Source: Coriaria nepalensis
Lineage: Eukaryota; Streptophyta; Magnoliopsida; Cucurbitales; Coriariaceae
NCBI GenBank assembly: GCA_027186245.1
Contig: CP114495.1
Location: 7,021,001-7,085,000 of the forward strand
Reading direction: 5' to 3'
DNA length: 64,000 bases
The notes beneath the pieces are model-generated. The model was given only the letters and a program-made list of their open reading frames with translations, was not told where the DNA came from and did no database searches. The first letter of the stretch is position 1. Every line of letters starts with the position of its first letter. The position numbers and the translations under genes are program-made. Positions 22,421-34,640 of the stretch are shown here, in pieces.

Positions 22421-25041
22421 TGATTACTTTACGATAGGCTTTTTCTCGTGCACAGTCACAATCACAGTACATAGTCCATACTCTTAGATATTGATTAATA
22501 TCTATAAATTTATGGTAAGATTAAAAATTGTTTTGATTATGATATTAGGTAAAATGACTTTTTTTAGCTGTTATTATCGAATTTTCATCAAATATGATAT
22601 TAATTAAAGGTAAATCCAAAATAAATTATTAAATAATGTATATACTTATCAATTATATATATCATGATACAATTAAGTTGAAATGGAAAAGAAAAAAATG
22701 ATACAAAAAATTGAAAAAATAAAAAATTAGCTCATCCCTAATATAAGTGCATGAAAGCCATTATCTTAGAAAAAGTGCATAAATAATATTGAGCCAACAA
22801 TTACAAGAGTCATAACACCAATTACGATACATATAATAAATATAGTAACAATTATTAGGATACAACTTCAACTACTTTTTAAGGGCAATTACGATATGTA
22901 TAATAAATATAGTAATGGTTATATTTCTTATGATCGCTAACTTATTTATCAACTCCTTCAACTGTGTACCACCAATTATATAATTTGAATTATTCACGAT
23001 TGCACTCTAAACCACATGGAATGATGTGATTGATTCACAATCATCATAGACACTCAACAACTTTGCCCATTCATCTTTGTGAAAATTGGTGAAGGATATC
23101 GAAGTTTCCTCACGTTTGGATGAAACAAAAAAGAAATGAGTTAGGTCGAAAAGTGAGTTAGGTCGAAAAGTTCATAAGGGAGCGAAGAAGAAATTGAAAG
23201 GTTGATGAGGTTAAAAAGGTAAAATAACAAAATTAAGGGTAAAATAGTAACATTAAATCATTCCTCAAAATGAGTTTCACTACCAAACAATGAAATAGTG
23301 AAAATAAGGAATTATATGGGTCATTCATCATTCATCTATAGTAATGCAACATTTTCTGGGAAACCAAACATGCTCCAGATGTCTAGACAGCACCCATGAC
23401 TAACGAGACTGCTAACATGAAAAGAATGGAATATGCAAATGATTCCATAAGCAAGTATGTTACTTTGCAAGTATCCGTGTGCTGATATGGCTTGATCATA
23501 GCCATTTAAAGTATATACTCGAGAAGAAGTAGAGTAGAATTTTTCCTAACTGAGAAAATCTTCTTGATAAACAAGTATCTGCTTAGTAAATCTTCTTAAT
23601 GAATCTGCAAAATGCTTCTGATACATTTATCGAATCTAAAGCTGAAGTTTACTTGAAAGACATAGAAAACTATTTAGCTAGGGATTTTCCATCTTTAGTG
23701 GAGACAATAGATTGATTAATTAACTTATTAATTAAGGCTTACTGGCTGCTATTGATGATCCAATTGATACCTCTTCATGTTTATCTCATATTATGAGAGA
23801 TTTGAAAGTTGATCGATGAACCCGCCTCTGCTTTTATCTTTTCTTATTATAATAATATAAATTTTATTTTTATATGATAATCTTCATTAATCTAAAATTT
23901 CAAAGATAGTTTTTCTTTGGACTTCTCTCAACCCCTTTTCACATCTGATCGATATTTTTGTGCTAACTATAAGAAGATTTTTTTCCTTAAAGTATTCAGA
24001 CTACAACTTGGTCTAATTACAGGAAGTAGAAAAATTTGGATATTACAGCGAAGATTCCTTCATTGCATAAGGTTACATCACTCATATGATCGTTCCTCTA
24101 ATATGAAAATGATGGATCCCTTCTGACCACCCACAAACTTCCTATATAAGAAGACATGCCCAATGGTTTACCTATTGTAAACCTTGTTTAAGGTCATTTG
24201 AGTAATATCAAAATATGAGATCTCATACGTAAGTATTATGATGATCTCAGGTCTCAGAATTGAAAGTACAATAGTCACCAAAATCTCATCAACAATCAAT
24301 ATTATTACTATTGAGATTTATCATTATAATCACTATCACCGATTGAGTCACCACTAATCGGCTACATATCTATTCTGATATTCTCTAATATTAATGGTTA
24401 TGAGAACCATCATCCTACACTTTAAAAGTATAACATATATAATAGTCTTAATAAAATATTGTTAGTATCCCAATATAACAAGTCTATGACTACAAATTGT
24501 TTAGACTTTAAGAGTTAAGCAACTTAAATCTTATTTAGCATGATTAACATCAAGGTGTCAAATGCATAACTTAAGTCCCCGAATTTATCATGTATGCTAT
24601 AACAAACTATATTATTTCTAACATAATAATAGCTCAATAATAGATCAAATAATTAGAAATAAGTAACATAATAATAGCTCAATAATAGAAAATGGGGCTC
24701 ATGACCAAGTAACAACGTCATACGACACAATTTGCAACACTTCAAGAGTTAGCTTTTCTATTTTGACAATGAGATTTTGTTGAGAACAATAGTAGTCACA
24801 CTAATTAGCACCAAAGGAGAAAGACCTTCATCATACTTCATAAAAATCACGCATTAAATCGTCATTAAATATATGACTTGTATAAACATATTTCTTATGT
24901 TTTGTACACCGACAATCATTTGAAGGGTCTTCAAACAATTTGTAAGGATTCAAACTTGCGCAAACTTATTAAAAAAAAAAGAAAAGAAAAGAAAAGAAAA
25001 GAGAAAGACAGAAAAATTCACACATTAATATAGCTCAAATC
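22421..25041. other. Intergenic between APC13 and HAK5
   Basis: No gene was recognised. A 13-bp motif accaaacatgctc at 23352-23364, similar to the MITE end in the APC13 intron, faces a weak partner (cacgtttgg) near 23113, so a second eroded MITE is possible. A run of about 38 open codons at 23604-23713 matches nothing I know. An (AAAAG)n tract lies at about 24970-25000, just past the HAK5 stop codon. Confidence 0.4.
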
Positions 25042-28000
25042 TCATATGTCATATGTCATTCCAACCCTGAGAAGCCTTGATCGTGGAATAGCCAATACTG
25101 TCTCCCCTTGTCGAAAATTCTTCCTCAAGAAATCATACAGATAGTCGACAATGATCATTTTAAAGAAGGATGATTTTGGTTCCGCTCTTACTTCTGTTTC
25201 ACCCAACAGATAAACTACACCATTTTTCATTGCTTTCTCCACAATTTGTATCTCCTCTTCAGATCCTTGCAAAGGGACTTGAGTTGTCGTAGGCACAATT
25301 CGGTTAGATGAATTATTTGAATCTACTTCCATAGACTGATCTTGACTCAAACCGGTCAATGAAAGCCGGGCCTGTTCCAATGGTGGGTCCTCAACAAGTC
25401 CTTCAAGAGTGATATGTTCTTGGCGAATAAATTCTTTCAAATTCTCAACTAATTGTTGCTCAAAAACTGTTGTTTCTTCGATCACTTCATTATATCCATA
25501 TCTCACAACACAACGGAACATTCTATACTCTCTGGACTCGACTTGTCGGAACAAAAACCTTTCCTCTAATTCAACTTTAGGGATAGGTAGTGACTTAATT
25601 GAGATAAGCACTAAAACTGAATGGATAGAGGGTATGTTGGCTATGAAGTGAGGGAAAATTGGAGGAATACCTTGTACCAGCTCGGAATACAGAAGTCCTA
25701 TTCCCGGAATGCGGTTTACCTTACGGTTCTTGACTATGTCTCTTATGAAATCAGTAGAGACTTTGTTCTTCATCTCAAATGTGTATCTTTTCTGGTATAC
25801 GTAATGCCAAGTCAACATTATTGCCATAAGGAAAGCAGCAAAGGCTAAGGGGAGATAGCCACCATCCACAAACTTGTAAAAGACAGCGGATACGTAGACG
25901 GCCTCTATGGTACCGAATACAATGAAGAATAGAGCAATTAACCAGATGTTGGTTTTCCATATAACTACCATGATTAGAGTAAGCATACATGTTGTGATAA
26001 ACATCACAGTAACCACAGCAATTCCTGCATGCATGCAATATGATAATCACGTAAGTAAATGTATTATTATATGAAATAAGGATAAAATTTATTCTGAAAA
26101 AATAACTAGTTACCATATGCATTGCCGATCTGAGTGGTTGTTTTGAAGGAAGCTGTAACAATAACACATAAGATCATGAGGATATAGTTGATCTCTGGTA
26201 TGTAGACTTGACCCTCATATTTAGCTGAGGTATGAACAACTTTGACTCTTGGGAAACAACCAAGACTTAACGATTGAGATATAATTGAAAAGGCTCCTGA
26301 TATCATAGCTTGACTAGCAATGATCGACGCCCCTACCGCTGCCACAAATGTCGGCCAGTAGATTGGATCTACATCCATTCATACCGAAATTAAAAAATAA
26401 AAAACAATATAATATAAAAAGGATCATGTTATGATATATTCTTGTATTTTTCTCAAAATACATGAGAATGCTAATTTAGAGTCTATCTAGCTAATTCAAA
26501 TTTTTTTTAATATTTATTATTTTTTTTAAGAATATTATCTATCTTAAGAATATCATGTCGAATTTGAATATCGCTCAGGGAGTCTAATCATAAAAGGTTA
26601 GCAAAGTTGCAAATTGCACGTACATATATGCATTGGACTATATCAAAGTATGCATGTGCTAAAAGAGTCACTTGCTACTATCATTTGAATTACCTCTTAG
26701 GGTGATCGGTAGCTAGTTCCAAATTAATGCAGCTAATTATTTGGTAGTAGCTAGAATGAAATGATATTCTTAATTAGATGGTTGGTTTGATGGAAGTTAC
26801 CTGGTATAGAGTCATAGAAGGTTTTTTCGACGTGGTCTGGGAATTTTCTAAGGTATGCTGCTTGTCCGCTATACGCTGCTACTAATGCGGGAAAGGTAAA
26901 GCACGAGAAACTGAGCTGCAAGTTCATTGTACAACTATTCAATTATTTGATTATTTATTTATTTAACATTACTGAATGACAGTATCAAGTTCCAAAATGC
27001 TGATAGAAAAAAAAAAAATTATAATGTAAGAATTATACTTAAAACTGGTTAGTTAAAATAAGGGTTTGAAAAATTTTACATTTTTAATATATAATGTAAG
27101 GAGTAATTTATTAAATTTAAACATTTTAGGATCAAATTTTAATTTAGCAAAGTTGAGGATAAAGAATGCCCGTTTTACTATCACTCTCAACTTTGTTAAA
27201 ATTAAAATTTTAGATTACAAATTTTAAATTTTCATAAATAAATCCTTAATATTTCTAGTAAAAAAATCTATATATTATTTTCATCTATCAATTTTTACCT
27301 TTTCTATTCTTTTTTTTTTTTTTTCCTTTTTCTATAGAGTTTGGAAAAAATAAAAGTTACAACAATAATATATGATTATTATAACATGTTTTTCTTTTAT
27401 GTTATCATATGGGCATCGTTTTCAAAGTGTTTTAATGACAATTGAACACTAAATTCAAACCCCCCAAATAGTTCCATGTTGACAAATTCTAGGACTCTAT
27501 CGATTCAAAGGCATTGGCCAAATTGATAATGAACATAGCACTAGCTTAAAGCTCTCTCCTCTTTACGTAAATTACGTCACATTTTTTTTTTCTATATAAC
27601 CATATATAATAGTTGGTATTGACTTTTGATTTTGTTTTTGGCTGCATTGATTTATGACTGCTACGTATACATGTGACATAAAACTAATGTATGATATAAA
27701 ACTAATGGTGGATAAAAAGTCTTCAAGAATTTATTTATAAAATTTTAATATTTTTAAATTAAAATCGTAATTTTATTAAAATTAAAAGAATGCCCCTTAA
27801 ATGTTATAATAGAGAAAAAAAAAAAACTTACTTGAATTGCACGGACATTAAAGTGACCCAAATCGGCAAACATGGCTTCCGTCCCTACACGACGTATTAC
27901 GTACCATATTTGTCATTTTATAAAATTATAGAGAAATAATAGATCTTGATCTATACGATCTTAGATACCTGTAATCGAATCTAAATTTGGTATAGGATGA

Positions 28001-31000
28001 TGAAAAGTAGATACCTGTAATGCAGAGGAAAACTCCACCAAGGGAGATCCATCCACGTGTACCATTCCGCTTGAAGTAATCGACAATATATTTAGGATTG
28101 AAAGCTCGTAAGACACCAACCTCGTACTTGAACAAGTTATAGAGCCCAATCCCGCCAATGAAAAAGAACCAAATGAATATGATTGGTGCAAATGTGAATC
28201 CCACTTTGTCTGTTCCAAACCGTTGAGCTGAAAACAGTATGATTAGGATTGCTACTGAGATTGCGACAATGGCGTTTGTGCTCAGTGAATCGATCCCACC
28301 AACCGCAGATAGGACTGCAAATAGAAAGTATATGTATATATATTATTACAATGGGAACATAGGGAAGCAACTCCTCTTGATCTTACATCCCTTTCGATAT
28401 ATATTTTTTTATTTAGAGTTTTTTTTTTTTTATTATTATTCTAAACGACATGAAATTTAGTGCATATACTGCACTGTACAGTGAAATTTAGCTTTATAAT
28501 AAAAAATGAATTTATTTATTGGGTCCCAAAGCTTATAAAATTATATGTATCATGTGTCATTTAATTTTCATAAATTAGATTTAGGTATATAGTTTTCAAC
28601 TTCTGCTAAGAGTTTAACGGAGGATCAAGTTATATGCTATACATATAACTATTATTTAATTCATTTTAAAAATTTGATCTATTTAAAGATTAAGAATTGA
28701 AATTAGGTTAAATAAATAAGTTAATTACATAAGTGGATTAGATAATAAAAAAAAATTAAGATTGAACTAATCTTTAAATGGATTTGATTTTTAAATGATG
28801 CAAATAATGTCCCATTTAAATCAAATTTATTAATTTTTAACAAAATTTAAAAATTAATAACCTAAATCTAATTTATAAAAACTATAAACCGACCTCAATT
28901 TAATTTAATAAATTTAAGAAATCTAATTCTATTAAATTAAAAATTTTGAAAATAGAGTTAGAGTTTAAAATAAGAAATAAAAAGAGATTAGAAACAAACC
29001 AGAGATAGAGGGAGTCAGGACCCCATCTCCAATTACCATAGAAGTGGCCATGATAGTTACCAGAAGTAGCAAAAGCTTCACAAATTTACTCTTTTCCATA
29101 ACCTCTTTTACCCTTTGGGATCTTTTCAATTGATGGGAAGGAATCTCCAATTGATAGTTGGATAACTCTCTATCCTCAGGCTGTTGATTAGGGATCAAGC
29201 TCACCTTTGTATATCGACATATCAAGGAATAGAGAGCAAAGGTCCCACCGTCACCATTGTCGTTGGCCCACAACACAATGAAGACGTATTTGAGCATGGG
29301 TATGAGAGCTATGGTGTATATGATTAGAGAAAGCACACCGATAACGTCATCATTGTGTTTAATACCATCGGTGAAGGTGCTTGAATACACATAGAGTGGA
29401 GATGTCCCTATGTCTCCATACACAATTCCTACACTTTGATAAGCTAAACTCAAGGTCGTCGCCCAATTCACCTGAAAATTAAGATCCGGTTCTCAATTAA
29501 AGTTGTTGAAGATTTTTAACGATGAGGCATTCTTCTTATGTACTCCAATAGTATTTTACTCCAACCAATCAAGTTTAGCCATAATGATAAATAATACAAT
29601 AGTATATGTTTTTTAACTATTTAAATTTTAAAAATAATTAGTAACTTAACATAATATAAAAATAAAAATTTTATATTAAAATCATATTATCGCTCTTTTT
29701 CGTATTTTGCATATTATATATTTTTATTTAAGCTTGTTTCCTAAAATAATATAATATCATAAATAATTTATTCATTTTTTTAGTCTATATATAGTTCGGA
29801 TTTTAAGAAATTGTTTCCACTTTAGTTCCAATGAACTTTTTAATCCTTATATTTAAGAAATCAAATTTTTTAATTTTTTTAATCACTTTTTCCAACAAAA
29901 TAGCTGAAATTAAATTTTGTAAGGTATGTATAATTAGACGCACATGTAAATTCTAATTCTTAATATTGGCCCATCAACAACAAAATATTAATTTTTTTTA
30001 TAATTTGGCCCACTTTAATTTTTTTCAAAGCTCCACAGCTATGGAGATGGATTTTTTATCATATGAAACGGACTTATACACCTTATGTGAGAGACGATGA
30101 TGAAGTCTACACACCAAATCTTGCACCCTATCTCATACAGGGTGTATAAACCCGTCTCATAGGATAATAATTCATGGAGATAGGCAGAAAAAAGAAAATA
30201 AATAAATAAATAAATAAATAAATAAATGAAATAAAATATGGAACATAGAAATTTGTGGGACAAATTGTAAAGAAAAAGAAAATGGGTCAAATTAATAATT
30301 TTAATTTTTTATTGCTTATATGACGATATTAAAAATTGAAATTTACACGTATCATCTAACTATACTAACTATATACATTGAGGTGTTAAAAAATATCATG
30401 AAATATAGTTCAACAATCACGTAAGCTTTTTTGTCTAAAAAGTAATAAAAATTATTAAAAATTTAAATTCAATCATATAAAAACTAAAAAATTTATCTGA
30501 TAAATTCGTAAAATATAAACTATCCAAATATTAAAAAGTAAATTACCACCCCATTATATTTTTATGTAATATAACTTGTCAAGCTGAATAATAATAAAAT
30601 AGATGTAACGTCAAACGTGAATATTGTCTGTAAGCTATATTTTGTAAAACGACAATATTTTTCAGTGTATGTTTTTTTTTTTTTTTTATGTTAACGCGCT
30701 GGTTCATGACTGTTAAACGAATAAGTTCACGAACTTTATTGAGTTGAGGTTGATCAAGTTCAAGGTCAACTCATTTGTGCATTAAGCTTCAAATTAAATT
30801 AAGCTTGAGCTCGACTCATTATCATTCATGGATGAACTCGGATGAACATTTTGTCGTGTCGAGCTTCAAGCTGCTCGTGATCGACTCCGCTCATTTGTTG
30901 CACGTACAGTTTTCAATCTACCTTTTAAAAAGTGTACAGGTAAAACTTTAAAGTAAGTATGATTTCTAGTAACTGACCTTGGAGGAAGCATGTCCAGCAA

Positions 31001-31160
31001 TGCTTGAAAGCCTTCCAGCTTCCAAATTGAGGGAGTCTACACGGCGGAGCTTTGCCCATGAAAACTTCCGGTTGCTCAGCTTCTTCTCTTCCCCTATCTG
31101 GATTTCGGCCTTCTCATCGATATTACTTTCACCCATTTGGCTGTCTTTCTCATCTTCCAT
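25042..31160 (-). CDS. HAK5: HAK5-like high-affinity potassium transporter (KUP/HAK/KT family)
   Basis: Seven minus-strand exons join in frame to 786 residues, as in Arabidopsis HAK5: 31160-30978, 29471-29000, 28314-28015, 27884-27832, 26915-26801, 26368-26114, 26024-25042. The protein is a proton-coupled potassium importer of the plasma membrane. A charged cytosolic N-tail (1 to about 60) leads to the family signature [13 protein letters not shown] (about 78-90). Then come about a dozen hydrophobic spans, with [39 protein letters not shown] and PEINYILM blocks. A long C-terminal cytosolic domain follows, ending in [11 protein letters not shown]. These blocks are closest to cluster I, the root high-affinity group induced by potassium starvation. 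Intron 1 is 1.5 kb and repeat-bearing. The start used is the first ATG, since the codon three residues upstream is TTG. The gene appears intact. Confidence 0.95.
30196..30226. repeat. (TAAA)n microsatellite in HAK5 intron 1
   Basis: About seven to eight perfect copies of aaat/taaa lie in the first intron of the HAK5-like gene. It is likely to be length-polymorphic. Confidence 0.85.
30690..30905. repeat. Dispersed GC-richer repeat in HAK5 intron 1
   Basis: This patch is rich in self-complementary motifs of the type caagctt/aagcttgagctcgac/gagctcgac. It contrasts with the AT-rich intron around it and resembles the dispersed aagctcgagctcg elements common in plant genomes, often non-autonomous DNA transposons. 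No clear ends were found, and it is not coding. Confidence 0.4.
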
Positions 31161-31231
31161 TCTCTTCAATCAAACTTTGCTCTTCTTGAAGGATGAGAAA
31201 GTAGTGAGTTTCTTCCTTGTCACTGCTTAAT

Positions 31232-31238
31232 TTTATAC
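31232..31238 (-). promoter_or_regulatory. TATA box of the HAK5-like gene
   Basis: On the minus strand the sequence reads cagtataaaattaag. The TATA core sits about 72 bases upstream of the ATG at 31160, leaving a 5' UTR of about 40 bases. Confidence 0.55.
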
Positions 31239-31259
31239 TGATCAACTCATCATGTGCAC

Positions 31260-33300
31260 GATCCAAATAAGTCAGACCTTTTATTTCTTTTATCTCATAA
31301 ATTAATGCATTATTGATTCATCCGTCGTCATTGTATTCTCCAACAATGAATTGGTTGATAAAATACGTGTTAGCTACTCGGTCTAAGGTGTTAGTCTTAA
31401 AACGTTAAAAGTTGTCTGAGATCTAAGATAGACTAAAGATAATAATAATAATAATAATGTAATTAGATAAGAGTAGCGAAATACGTTAGATTGCACGCGT
31501 AAGGTTTTATTTTTTTAATTTTTTTTAATTATTTAATTTTTTTTTTTTGTGGATCTTTATACAAATAGTATCGTTCTCAAATGAGTCTTTGTTAATGTAT
31601 TTTTAGTTGTGTACTTTTTTTCTTAAATTAGTACTTAATTATGCATATCATACATAATTAGTACTTAAATTAGATGCATGGGTGGAAAGTGGGTTTAGAT
31701 AAAGGAGAACAGAGAACGGAGAATCTAGATGGGATAAAATATTAGTACTTATTATAATACTGGTTAATCTATTTATGCGTATTAGTACTATGGATTAAAA
31801 ATATAAATTAAAATTAAAATGGATTGAACATAAAGAATTCTAAATTCTTAGTTAACGCGGAGTTACTGACACGATTATTTTATTGAGTTTATCAAAATAT
31901 AACTTAAAATTGAGTTTATAGTATAAATTCTAATTATTTTGATATTTATTATAATTTATATTAAAGTATATTAATCATAATTTTTTTCAAATTATATATC
32001 TATAATAAAAATTTGACATTTTTTAAAACAAACCATGGCGACGGCCAGCCTTGAAGTGGGCATGGATCCGTCGTAATACTCATCGAAACTAAATATATTA
32101 TCGGGTTTTAAAAATTTAGAGTTTAAAATTTAAAATTTAGAACAAAGTCAAAATTAGAAGTGAAGACAATCTCAAATTACAGCATGAGTAATAAATAATG
32201 CCGGAATTAAAAGAGAATCGAGTTTAGAATTATTTAAACTTAATAAGAGGAGAAGAGAAGGTCGTATAATTTTATTTATTTATTTATTTTTCTTCTAAGA
32301 AGGAAGGTTTGAAATTTTTTCTAAACGCAAGCGTTAAGACTCAACCCAAAAGGCCATTAATGGCTGAGACAGGAGCGTAAATTAACATTAGGTGGTCTAG
32401 CTCCAATAAGACGACGAAACTAAGAGTTAATGCTATAATGTCAGAAAAATGCTGATTTAAAAAATGTTACATGAATAAATTAACGTTCCCCAAGAGATTT
32501 AAATGCTAGAAATATAATTTTAAACATCCTTTTCATCCTACAAAGCCGCCTATATATGATTATTGTATCTAGATTGTGTAATATTCTAGAAACCAGAAAA
32601 ATTTGCCGGCGAGACATGCACTCTATAAGAGAACAGACAACCACAAAATCAAACTAAAAACTGGACAAACGACCATCTAACATACCCTAGATCATCACAT
32701 CCGTCTCGTCAGAGCACAGCATTGATTAACTTTTGCACTATATTGTTGCTGCTCTACGTAAAAAATCGAGTCATGAGCGATTGAGATGTACACAAATTTA
32801 TTTATTTTCTTTTTGTAATTTTCCGTTTGGGATGTACGTAGAATTTGTATCTTCCGACTGGCCAAAAATGAATAATGTTGTTATCTTTTGTTTTCATTCT
32901 CGGTAGTCAATTTATGGGTGGAAAGTGATTTTTTGCCAGCGGTGGGGTGCTGTTGCAAAAATAAAGATCGGTCATGAAAACCTAAAAAGTTGAGGAAGGG
33001 GAATTTACTTTTCTCATCAATAATGCACAGTTGAGGATGGAACACAAAGTTGTACATATGTTGAGTAAGGAAATGGAATAAGAAGAAGGAGCAGAACAAG
33101 AAGAAGAAAAAAAACACATAGAAGAAGAAGAAAAGAAAAGGGAAGAAGAAGAATGTGGGGAAAAAAAAAAAGAGAGGATAAAAATGAAAAAAAAGAAAAA
33201 AAGGAAGAAGAAGAAGGTGTAAGGGGAATTAATAAGGGAGACTCTTCTTATAGAGTGCTGAAAAAGAAGATTGAGTCTCTTTTTATAAGTTGAACAAATA
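31260..33300. other. Intergenic, HAK5 upstream region
   Basis: No gene was seen. Notable content is a short (AAT)n run near 31440-31458 and a long purine-rich tract (GAA/GAAG repeats, about 33075-33215) with almost no pyrimidines on the plus strand. Confidence 0.5.
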
Positions 33301-34640
33301 AATTTGAGAACATGTTTCGAGAATTGTGAGATGAAGTGAAGAACCGGTTAGAGGAGATAGATAAGAAACTAACAAAGATGATGCAACCGCCTTCACCCAT
33401 CACATTTCCCAATTATTCCCTTTCACCTACCATGTCTCCATTTACTATCACTATGACTCTCCACCACGACCTCTGTCCGTCAACCTTACTAACGATGGAT
33501 TGAGTAATGCCAACCTTATAGGCAAGGAAGATACAGAAGATTAAGAAGAGTCATATATGACCCTGCCTATACTTGAGACAAGACGGGGTGAGAGGATGAC
33601 AAAACTTGGTCCGGTAATCATTTCCCCTTTTATTGACATAGGCGACAAATGAAAATATAAGAAGAAAAATGGATTGAAGGCAACGACACTTCTTATTTCT
33701 AATAAGGCGAATGAGAAAGCAATACAAATATGGTTAGAAGCCAAAACTAAACCATAAGTATAAATTCATATCTTTATCCCAAATTAACTTATTTTTTGTT
33801 ATATATGGTTATATCAATTAACTTACTAATCTTAATTTTATCATGACAGGTCACCTGTCTTAGGTTTTGATGGAACTCACTTAGACAAACAATTTTGTAA
33901 GAACATACTCAAATCTAAGTCATAGCTACATAGTTTTATAAGTATTTAAAACCAATTGAATTTATGGATGAATTTCTTAACAATTAATTTTTTTTCACTT
34001 ACGGTTTTCTTTTTCTTTGTAGCACATCAATGAGTATATGTTTTTACTCTGGAGGAGGTAACATAAGTTCAATCAATCACTCAACCAGTCCCCCGCTTTC
34101 ATAGATCAGGTGTTCCCTCAGTATTTGAAAAATTATTGAAATGTTATTTTATCCAAATTGGAGGGGGGAGACAACCTAAGTCATGTATGAGAAGCATACT
34201 CGATGATGATGGACTATATTGAGGGACATAACCTAGTTGGTAGATCTCATAGAAGTACATAAACTAGCTTTGCATCCCTTTCAATATCAAGAATGAGTAT
34301 TGGGTTGCCTTAGTTGTAGACATTATACTAAAGAGAATATCAAATTCCTCCATGGCTTATCCAGTAGCAAATACTATAGCAAGAAGATTAATGAATTGTT
34401 TCAACTTTTAAGCGTCATGCTCCCGTACCTATAGAGAAGCAGTAGAACAGATTTTGATCCCCAACATTTAAGATCGAGATGGTCACTAGCTTCAATGAGG
34501 ATATAGAGATTGTGAAATGGAATTATCGTGTGTTATATGTTGAAATATCTAGAGTATCACCATGCCAGTCTAGATTTAATGCTAATTTATGAAGACAATA
34601 TATGTCCCTTTTGCCATCAAATAGCTTTCGATATTTATCA
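33300..34640 (+). pseudogene. Transposon-derived Ulp1-like (C48) cysteine protease relic
   Basis: Plus-strand frames give pieces of a plant transposon-associated Ulp1/C48 protein, split by stops and frameshifts. At 33850-33900 is VLGFDGTHLDKQF. At about 34279-34330 is PFNIKNEYWVALVVDI, where the family has a catalytic His in HWV; here it reads Tyr. At about 34365-34425 is YYSKKINELFQLLSVMLPYL. At about 34527-34620 is VCYMLKYLEYHHASL, the region of the catalytic Cys. Such domains travel in Mutator-like elements in plants. I found no MULE transposase or long terminal inverted repeats here. The relic is clearly non-functional. Confidence 0.55.
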
